From Saprospiraceae bacterium (GTDB lineage: Bacteria; Bacteroidota; Bacteroidia; Chitinophagales; Saprospiraceae), in contig JACMMM010000372.1 of NCBI GenBank assembly GCA_014379065.1, forward strand, positions 1-5,320: a stretch of 5,320 nt of DNA. The letters run 5' to 3'. Below, one piece after another: positions 1 to 4,141 of the stretch. The notes beneath the pieces were generated by a model, which did no database searches, was not told where the DNA came from, and saw only the letters and a program-made list of their open reading frames with translations. Numbering within the stretch: the stretch's first letter is position 1; every line of letters begins with the position of its first letter. The position numbers and the translations under genes are program-made.

Positions 1-223
1 CACCGCCACGGAATCCACCGCCGCCGCCATAGCCGCCACGATCATTGCCGCCACGGAATCCACCGCCGCCGCCATAGCCGCCTCTGTCACCGCCGCCGCC
101 GCGTTCGCGGAAGCCTCCACGGTCACCGCCGCCGCCATAACCGCCACGGTCATTGCCACCACGATCTCGGTCATTGCTGTCCCGATTGTCATTGTCTCTC
201 CTTTGAAAATTCCCGTATTCCAC
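1..223 (-). CDS. Arg/Gly-rich (RGG-type) protein, N-terminal part, gene cut by the window edge
   Basis: The minus strand reads 74 codons of low-complexity sequence dominated by Gly, Arg, Asp, Asn, Tyr and Phe. After a polar start rich in Asn, Asp and Arg (residues 1-20) come units such as DRGGYGGGGGFRGG. RGG/Gly-rich tails generally bind RNA. In Bacteroidota such stretches occur at the N-terminus of rRNA pseudouridine synthases and at the C-terminus of DEAD-box helicases and RRM proteins. Because this is the beginning of the gene, a pseudouridine synthase with an N-terminal extension is my favoured guess, but no catalytic domain lies in the window. The reading frame is closed by a TGA at 227-229, and the only usual initiator after it is GTG at 221-223, giving an N-terminus of M-E-Y-G-N-F-Q. 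No Shine-Dalgarno precedes that GTG. A better-looking ATG (190-192) lies in a different frame. That the RGG frame is coding is fairly sure; the start and function are not. Confidence 0.68.
   Translation of the reverse strand, partial: MEYGNFQRRDNDNRDSNDRDRGGNDRGGYGGGGDRGGFRERGGGGDRGGYGGGGGFRGGNDRGGYGGGGGFRGG
3..82. repeat. 45-base tandem repeat inside the RGG coding region
   Basis: Bases 3-37 are repeated without change at 48-82, a period of 45 bases or 15 codons, encoding the repeated block around GGYGGGGGFRGG. Looser copies of the same Gly-rich codon pattern continue to about 165. The period is a multiple of three, so copy number can change without breaking the frame, as is usual for RGG linkers. 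Confidence 0.85.
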
Positions 224-266
224 CTGTCAGAAAGTTTAGTGAAAAAAATTATTTTGTTTAAAAGTG

Positions 267-332
267 TCCCTCCTTCGCGCTTTGACTCGCCTTAGCCTTT
301 GATGGCGGCTGCGAGGCGCTATGGCGGGTGAA
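267..332 (-). repeat. Palindromic intergenic repeat, copy A (internally deleted)
   Basis: Read on the minus strand, this GC-rich stretch aligns with the element at 1941-2037. Plus-strand bases 277-300 match the reverse complement of that element at 23 of 24 positions, and 304-332 match its other end at 26 of 29. About 27 bases of the middle are missing. Within the copy, GCGC (277-280) and CTCGC (286-290) can pair with GCGAG (311-315) and GCGC (316-319). The same five-base bulge as in the longer copy is present. The outer end at 267-276 (CCCTCCTTCG) resembles the start of the copy at 2873. It contains no ORF and lies in the leader of the RGG-protein gene. Confidence 0.7.
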
Positions 333-336
333 GCAG

Positions 337-362
337 CAAAGGTAGATTTTACCCTGAAACAA
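337..362 (-). promoter_or_regulatory. Possible Bacteroidota-type promoter for the RGG-protein gene
   Basis: The minus strand carries TACCTTTG (337-344), a perfect match to the Bacteroidota -7 box TAnnTTTG. A TTG at 360-362 could be the -33 element, but the gap of 15 bases is shorter than usual. An A/T-rich tract lies further upstream (about 370-385). Transcription would start near 330, at the edge of repeat copy A, leaving a leader of about 105 bases before the GTG start. The -7 match is seen; promoter activity is inferred. Confidence 0.35.
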
Positions 363-410
363 GTGCATCGTTTTTAAAAAAATTGTCGCGAGGCGGTAAG
401 GGCTTGAAAT

Positions 411-450
411 GTCAAACAAAAACCGCCCGAACGCGCAGAGCATTCGGGCG
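411..450 (-). terminator. Intrinsic terminator of the metalloprotease gene
   Basis: An eight-base-pair perfect GC-rich stem (424-431 with 443-450, CGCCCGAA/TTCGGGCG) is extended by two more pairs after one mismatch, leaving a small loop. On the minus strand the stem is followed by GGTTTTTGTTT, the U-tract expected of a factor-independent terminator. It begins about 35 bases past the protease stop codon, so it fits that gene and separates it from the RGG-protein gene. Confidence 0.8.
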
Positions 451-485
451 ATTAAAAGAAAGGGGAGACCAGCGCCAAAACAAGA

Positions 486-1574
486 TTAGTCCACGGCCAA
501 CGTCAAATTATTCGTTGAGCCAACTCGGACGATCTTGTATTTCGTTCCGTAGTTTGCCGTATATGCGTTGTCCCATACCCATGACCCGCCAGTGGTGGGC
601 TGCTCATAAATCCCCAGCGGATTTCCACCCGTCAGCGCCGGAACATCCAGTGTTTCGTTGGGCTTGAGCGTGTGGTAGATACCGTGGATGAAAAATGTAA
701 TGTTCTGGGTATAACCCGTGGCGGCGTGACGCACTTTAATGCGCTGCGAGCTGTAAACCTTGCCGATGAACGACTTGTCGGTAGCCGACAGCACGGTGTT
801 CCAACCAATTGAATACCCATTTGTGGTCAGCGATGCTGGCACAGGGTACTGCATGATAGAAGTCGGGTCGAATACGGTGTTTTGCGACGACTCGGCGGTG
901 TTCTTGTTCAGCACGTTGTCATTGACCATTTGTTGCGACCAACCCATTTGTGCGTAGTAAGCATAAACGGCGGTGGTATTCCACGGAATGTTGGCCAAAG
1001 GCTGTTGTTGTTCGTGACGTAAGCCCAGGGTGTGGCCAAATTCGTGTACGGTGATACGCTTAAGTTCAGTGTCTGACACATTGTCCAAGAATTGCAGATT
1101 CATCGTAGGCTGGCTGGCGTTTACATATACCAGATCCTTTCCAATGTAAGACCAATAGCCACCTGCACCGAAGTTGATGCGCACTTCGGCAGTGCCTGAA
1201 GCCACTTTCACAAAGTTTATGTTGGCGTGTTTCTCCCATTCCTCGGCAGCTGCGAATACCCTGTTCTGTAGGGTAGTGCTACCATTTAAGAAAAGTACCC
1301 GGATCTGTTGGCCAGGCGTCCAGAATTTATTCTTCAAACCGGAAGCGCGATCATCCGCGCCAGTGGGCACTGCGAAAATATCAAAACCAGCAGACTCAAG
1401 GGGGTCTACGCTGAGGCAAGTGTTAGTCTGCAAGTCGGCGATCTCCGCCGCTGTGAAATTGTAGGAGATGTTCTCTACTTGCTGTTGAAAATCTTCTTTG
1501 CAAGAAAAGAGTGAAAAAACAGCGACAACGGCGAGGATTGACCCCAGTTGGCGCGTAAAAATGGAAACTGTCAT
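486..1574 (-). CDS. Astacin-like (M12A-type) zinc metalloprotease, predicted lipoprotein
   Basis: A 362-residue protein predicted to cut peptide bonds outside the cytoplasm. The start used here, ATG at 1572-1574, gives a classic lipoprotein signal: a short positive end, a hydrophobic run (residues 11-23) and the lipobox-like L-F-S-C with the acceptor Cys at 25. An in-frame ATG at 1625 would add 17 charged or polar residues ahead of the signal and is less likely. The zinc site is HEFGHTLGLRHE, with His177, His181 and His187 as ligands and Glu178 as the catalytic base. The Glu after the third His and the Met-turn SIMQY (239-243), with its Tyr, are hallmarks of astacins rather than plain matrixins. 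Residues about 80-275 form the protease domain; there is little room for a propeptide (26-75). The last 85 or so residues look like a small beta-rich domain of unknown role. No usable Shine-Dalgarno precedes the start. The natural substrate is unknown. Confidence 0.9.
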   Translation of the reverse strand: MTVSIFTRQLGSILAVVAVFSLFSCKEDFQQQVENISYNFTAAEIADLQTNTCLSVDPLESAGFDIFAVPTGADDRASGLKNKFWTPGQQIRVLFLNGSTTLQNRVFAAAEEWEKHANINFVKVASGTAEVRINFGAGGYWSYIGKDLVYVNASQPTMNLQFLDNVSDTELKRITVHEFGHTLGLRHEQQQPLANIPWNTTAVYAYYAQMGWSQQMVNDNVLNKNTAESSQNTVFDPTSIMQYPVPASLTTNGYSIGWNTVLSATDKSFIGKVYSSQRIKVRHAATGYTQNITFFIHGIYHTLKPNETLDVPALTGGNPLGIYEQPTTGGSWVWDNAYTANYGTKYKIVRVGSTNNLTLAVD

Positions 1575-1723
1575 GTTTAACTTGTTTTTAAAATTAAAGT
1601 ATGGTAGTTCCTTATAGTCGAGCATTATTTAAAGTGAAAGGACAGGTAATTTTGAAGCGGTGTCTAAAGCGCTTTAATCCTTCAGATATTTGGTTTCTTG
1701 ATTTTTTTGGCTTCCTGTTAAGA

Positions 1724-1747
1724 AAAAAAGGCGTTAATGTTAACAGG
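1724..1747. promoter_or_regulatory. Short inverted repeat, possible operator
   Basis: CCTGTTAA (1724-1731) and TTAACAGG (1740-1747) form a perfect eight-base inverted repeat with an eight-base spacer. It lies in the A/T-rich middle of the divergent spacer, about 150 bases upstream of the protease start. Dyads of this size often bind dimeric regulators, but A/T-rich DNA yields such matches by chance, and nothing else supports it. Confidence 0.25.
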
Positions 1748-1903
1748 TTTCGAGACAATCTTTGGCAATTGACTTTTGGCCATTGATGGTTTAAACAGCA
1801 AATGTTGTTAGGTTGAAATGCCCGACAAGCAGATATTTTGCTTTTAGTGTTAATGGCAATCAATGTTCATTGATTTATGATTTGCCCTCAAAGTCCGGCT
1901 CCC

Positions 1904-1936
1904 AAAGTCGAAAAGGTTTGAGACCTTTGCGACTTT
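1904..1936. repeat. Strong hairpin (13 paired bases, 5-base loop) upstream of pyrH
   Basis: AAAGTCG (1904-1910) pairs with CGACTTT (1930-1936). After one mismatch (1911/1929), AAAGGT (1912-1917) pairs with ACCTTT (1923-1928), leaving the loop TTGAG. A further copy of CAAAGTC lies just upstream at 1889-1895. Neither strand has a T-run directly after the stem, so it is not a typical terminator. It may be an intergenic repeat unit or a leader structure. Confidence 0.6.
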
Positions 1937-1940
1937 ACCC

Positions 1941-2037
1941 GTTTACCCGCCAAAGCGCCTCGCCGCCGCCACTGTCTTCGCTAAAGCTTCGGCAGTTAAA
2001 AAGGCTAAGGCGAGTAAAAGCGCTATGGCGGGTAAAC
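1941..2037 (+). repeat. Palindromic intergenic repeat, copy B (97 bases, complete)
   Basis: The element is bounded by 18-base terminal inverted repeats, 1941-1958 and 2020-2037, which match at 17 of 18 positions and begin GTTTACCCGCC. Inside them CTCGCC (1959-1964) pairs with GGCGAG (2009-2014), with TAAAA bulged out on the right. There is no ORF, so it is a MITE- or REP-like element at most. I see no clear target-site duplication beside it. It ends 16 bases before the pyrH start and would lie in that gene's leader. Related copies are at 267-332 (opposite strand) and 2873-2930. Confidence 0.75.
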
Positions 2038-2053
2038 ATTCAAACACAATTCC

Positions 2054-2770
2054 ATGGGCGCACTCAAATACCACCGTATTCTCCTCAAACTTTCTGGCGA
2101 GAGCCTGATGGGCGACCAAAAATTTGGCATCACGGCAGAAATGCTCCAGCACTATGCGCAGCAGATCAAGCAGTTGCACGATATGGGCGTGGAAGTGGCG
2201 GTCGTGATCGGAGGGGGGAATATTTTCCGGGGCATACAATCAGACGGTACCGGAATCGAAAGCGTGACGGGCGATTACATGGGGATGCTCGCTACGGTCA
2301 TCAACGGACTCGCGCTCCAAAGCGCCCTCGAAAGCATCGGCGTACAAACGCGCATGATGACTGCCCTGAAAATGGAAAGCGTGGCCGAGCCCTACATCCG
2401 CCGCCGCGCCATTCGACACTTGGAAAAAGGCCGCGTGGTCATCTGTGCTGCCGGAACGGGCAATCCGTTTTTCACCACTGATTCTGCCGCCGCCCTCCGC
2501 GCCAACGAAATCGGCGCCCACGCCATCCTCAAAGGAACCCGGGTGGATGGCATTTACACCGCCGACCCGGAAAAGGATCCGATGGCGGTCAAATTTGACA
2601 AACTCACCTTCGCCAAAGTCATCAGCCTCGGCCTTGAGGTAATGGACATGACGGCATTCACGCTCTGCCAGGAAAACAACATGCCGATCATTGTGTTTGA
2701 CATCAATGCGCCGGGGAATTTGCCGGATATTGTGTTGGGAAAGGCTGTGGGGACGCTGGTGGAGGGGTGA
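2054..2770 (+). CDS. pyrH: UMP kinase
   Basis: A 238-residue bacterial UMP kinase of the amino-acid-kinase fold, the usual length for the family. It phosphorylates UMP to UDP with ATP in the cytoplasm, a required step towards UTP, CTP and nucleic acids; it normally works as a hexamer. Visible landmarks are KLSGE (12-16) near the N-terminus, the VIGGGN loop (51-56) with FRG after it, GDYMGMLATVING (73-85) in the UMP-binding region, FTTDSAAALRA (140-150), and TRVDGIYTADPEKDP (162-176) followed by DMTAF (198-202) on the nucleotide side. The ATG at 2054 places the first beta strand (YHRILLKLSGE) at the expected distance, and no other in-frame ATG comes before residue 19. There is no Shine-Dalgarno; the leader just upstream is A/C-rich. 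The common bacterial neighbours tsf and frr are absent on both sides here. The protein is complete, with all key motifs intact. Confidence 0.98.
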   Translation: MGALKYHRILLKLSGESLMGDQKFGITAEMLQHYAQQIKQLHDMGVEVAVVIGGGNIFRGIQSDGTGIESVTGDYMGMLATVINGLALQSALESIGVQTRMMTALKMESVAEPYIRRRAIRHLEKGRVVICAAGTGNPFFTTDSAAALRANEIGAHAILKGTRVDGIYTADPEKDPMAVKFDKLTFAKVISLGLEVMDMTAFTLCQENNMPIIVFDINAPGNLPDIVLGKAVGTLVEG

Positions 2771-2773
2771 ATC

Positions 2774-2833
2774 GTCATTTCGTCATTAGGGTCATTATAA
2801 TCATTATAGTCATTGGTGCCATTTATGGTCATT
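2774..2833 (+). repeat. Array of seven GTCATT-type units spaced 8-10 bases apart
   Basis: Units begin at 2774, 2782, 2791, 2800, 2809, 2818 and 2828. Five read GTCATT, one ATCATT and one GCCATT. The array starts three bases after the pyrH stop codon. Three more units in reverse orientation (AATGAC at 2930, 2939 and 2947) lie on the far side of repeat copy C, the last overlapping the next gene's start codon. The bases between units vary, so this is a spaced short repeat and not a simple tandem duplication. Confidence 0.75.
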
Positions 2834-2872
2834 CCTGCTCAATGTAGTTCCGTTTGCCAACAGACCCGATGA

Positions 2873-2930
2873 CCCTCCTTCGCTCCTGCCCGCCAAGTCT
2901 CGGCAGGCGGGAAAGCTACGGCGGGTAAAA
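2873..2930 (+). repeat. Palindromic intergenic repeat, copy C (diverged)
   Basis: This stretch shares with copy B the blocks CTTCGCT, TCGGCAG and a right end reading AGCTACGGCGGGTAAA (AGCGCTATGGCGGGTAAA in B), in the same order and orientation. Its inner part can fold in two ways: CCTGCC (2885-2890) with GGCAGG (2902-2907), or CCCGCC (2889-2894) with GGCGGG (2906-2911). It ends 17 bases before the radical SAM start codon. No T-run follows, so it is not a standard terminator for pyrH. Confidence 0.6.
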
Positions 2931-2947
2931 ATGACATTAATGACGAA

Positions 2948-3964
2948 ATGACCTTTCACGACTCCCTCAACTTCCTCTCCAAACTCACCCCACGCCGCGC
3001 CTGGAACTTCACCCAAGTGCTCTCTTCCTTTTATTGGTCAAAATGGACCCGCCGTGCCGTCCAATGGGGAATGCCCGTCACGGTCAGCATCGAGCCTACC
3101 ACTGCCTGCAATTTGCGCTGCCCCGAATGTCCGAGCGGGCTTCGCGCTTTTACGCGTGAGACGGGGAATTTGAAAGAGGATTTTTTCCGCAAAACCATTG
3201 AAGAACTCCATCGAAATCTCTTTTACCTCATTTTTTATTTTCAAGGCGAACCCTATATCAACCCCAAATTTTTGGACATGGTGGCCTTTGCCCACCGCAA
3301 AAAAATATTCACCATCACCAGTACAAACGGCCATTTTCTCGACGACGACAACGCCCGACGAACGGTCGAATCGGGTCTGGATCGGCTCATCATTTCGGTG
3401 GATGGCACTACGCAGGAAACGTACGAGCAATACAGAATTGCAGGAAAGCTCGACACCGTACTGGAGGGCGCTCGCAACCTTGTGCAATGGAAAAAGAAGT
3501 TGAAAAGCCGCACACCCCATGTTGTATTCCAGTTTTTGGTGGTGCGGCCCAATGAGCACCAAATCCCTGAAATATACCGGCTCGCCCGTGAAATCGGCGT
3601 AGATGAAGTGAAGTTGAAAACAGCACAAGTGTATGATTACGAATACGGTAATCCGCTCATCCCGACCCTCGACCGCTATGCTCGATATCGTCAAATGCCC
3701 GACGGCAAGTGGCAGGTAAAACACGCGCTTGATCCGCATTGCTGGAAACTGTGGCATTCCTGCGTCATCACTTGGGATGGTATTGTGGTGCCTTGTTGCT
3801 TTGACAAGGACGCACAGCATCGGCTCGGCGATTTGAAAACGGCATCGTTCCGCAGCCTTTGGCATTCACCCGCGTACTACGATTTTCGTCGCGCCATCCT
3901 CAGGGGACGGGATCAGATTGATATTTGTCAGAATTGCACGGAAGGGTGTACCGTTTGGGTTTGA
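2948..3964 (+). CDS. Radical SAM protein with SPASM-type C-terminal cysteine domain
   Basis: A 338-residue enzyme predicted to split S-adenosylmethionine at a [4Fe-4S] cluster and start radical chemistry. The cluster motif is CNLRCPEC (Cys54, Cys58, Cys61), preceded by the first strand VSIEPTTA. QGEP (99-102) stands in place of the usual GGEP SAM-contact motif, and later barrel strands are visible (LIISVDG 147-153, FQFLVV 194-199). The C-terminal third holds seven Cys (265, 272, 283, 284, 327, 330, 334) in a SPASM-like pattern, expected to bind one or two auxiliary clusters. SPASM proteins typically modify peptides or act as sulfatase-maturing or dehydrogenase enzymes, but I see no precursor-peptide or partner gene, so the substrate is unknown. 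The 47 residues before the barrel, rich in Arg and Trp, look like part of the family. ATGs at 2931 and 2940 are in another frame that stops at once, so 2948 is the start. It follows pyrH after 177 bases of repeats, so joint transcription is uncertain. Confidence 0.9.
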   Translation: MTFHDSLNFLSKLTPRRAWNFTQVLSSFYWSKWTRRAVQWGMPVTVSIEPTTACNLRCPECPSGLRAFTRETGNLKEDFFRKTIEELHRNLFYLIFYFQGEPYINPKFLDMVAFAHRKKIFTITSTNGHFLDDDNARRTVESGLDRLIISVDGTTQETYEQYRIAGKLDTVLEGARNLVQWKKKLKSRTPHVVFQFLVVRPNEHQIPEIYRLAREIGVDEVKLKTAQVYDYEYGNPLIPTLDRYARYRQMPDGKWQVKHALDPHCWKLWHSCVITWDGIVVPCCFDKDAQHRLGDLKTASFRSLWHSPAYYDFRRAILRGRDQIDICQNCTEGCTVWV

Positions 3965-3971
3965 ATAGTCA

Positions 3972-3999
3972 CAAGTTTTCAAGTAACAAGTTGGCAAGT
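3972..3999 (+). repeat. Four CAAGT units spaced 7-8 bases apart
   Basis: CAAGT occurs at 3972, 3980, 3987 and 3995, with T- or G-rich bases between. The array starts eight bases after the radical SAM stop codon. It resembles in design, though not in sequence, the GTCATT array after the pyrH stop. Confidence 0.6.
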
Positions 4000-4011
4000 C
4001 TCTGAGCATGG

Positions 4012-4091
4012 TTTTTTCACGCAACGCCGCAACGCCGCAACGTTTTTCTAATATTCAGAACGTTGTGTCGTTGCGGCGTTGCGTGAAAAAA
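4012..4091. repeat. 80-base near-perfect palindrome built on GCAACGCC repeats
   Basis: Bases 4012-4043 and 4060-4091 can pair over 32 positions with only one mismatch (4035/4068) and one G-U wobble (4037/4066), around a 16-base loop. The outer 23 pairs (4012-4034 with 4069-4091) are perfect, from TTTTTTCACGC inwards. The left arm is made of GCAACGCC units in tandem (two and a half copies from 4021). T-runs at the outer edge pair with A-runs, so on either strand the stem ends in A-U pairs. The minus-strand or plus-strand transcript could use this as a terminator for the radical SAM gene, but no unpaired T-run follows on the plus strand (AAAAAATTTATG), so the role is open. Confidence 0.8.
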
Positions 4092-4141
4092 TTTATGTTC
4101 TAAGAGTGTGTTTCCCGTCCTTTGTCCCTTCAATTTTTACC

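Larger units (their letters stand above)
1575..2053. other. Divergent intergenic region between the protease and pyrH
   Basis: This 479-base stretch separates genes read in opposite directions and so must hold both promoters and leaders. The part next to the protease (1575-1860) is A/T-rich. It has no perfect TAnnTTTG box on either strand that I can find. The part next to pyrH carries a hairpin (1904-1936) and a palindromic repeat (1941-2037). Open frames here are short, lack family resemblance and cross the repeats, so I call no gene. Confidence 0.7.
2774..2952. repeat. Long-range inverted repeat enclosing repeat copy C
   Basis: Arms 2774-2796 and 2930-2952 are reverse complements at 21 of 23 positions, with 15 perfect outermost pairs. 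The arms are parts of the GTCATT/AATGAC arrays. The right arm includes the ATG (2948-2950) of the radical SAM gene, so folding of the transcript could hide that start codon. This regulatory reading is inference. Confidence 0.65.

Noticed and set aside
1..192. Ala/Val-rich open frame on the minus strand from ATG 192 with a good Shine-Dalgarno
   Set aside because: Its composition is what GGC/GGT-rich codons give when read one base out of phase. The RGG frame has a known protein type and repeat units. Kept only as a finding about the start.
258..443. 61-codon minus-strand ORF upstream of the RGG gene
   Set aside because: It runs through repeat copy A and the terminator stem, has no family resemblance, and its start lies inside the terminator hairpin.
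1755..1825. Sigma-70-like TTGAC and TAGGTTGA as a plus-strand promoter for pyrH
   Set aside because: The second box does not match TAnnTTTG, the spacing is poor and Bacteroidota do not use the TTGACA/TATAAT consensus.
1941..2037. CRISPR repeat or transposon end
   Set aside because: No regularly spaced identical repeats with unique spacers and no transposase gene are present; it is a single dyad element per site.
1813..2481. 222-codon plus-strand ORF overlapping pyrH in another frame
   Set aside because: It crosses a hairpin, repeat copy B and most of pyrH; the product is rich in Arg, Pro and His, as expected for an out-of-frame shadow.
2873..2930. Repeat copy C as the pyrH terminator
   Set aside because: The stem is GC-rich but no T-run follows; GGGTAAAAATG comes next. 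Its relation to copies A and B explains it better.
3038..3865. 275-codon minus-strand ORF opposite the radical SAM gene
   Set aside because: The plus strand encodes a protein with clear radical SAM and SPASM cysteines across this span; the antisense frame shows no motif.
4079..4141. Upstream extension of the J-domain-like protein from a TTG codon
   Set aside because: The first codons are in the arm of the palindrome and the added residues are unlike the rest of the protein; ATG at 4142 is a normal start.
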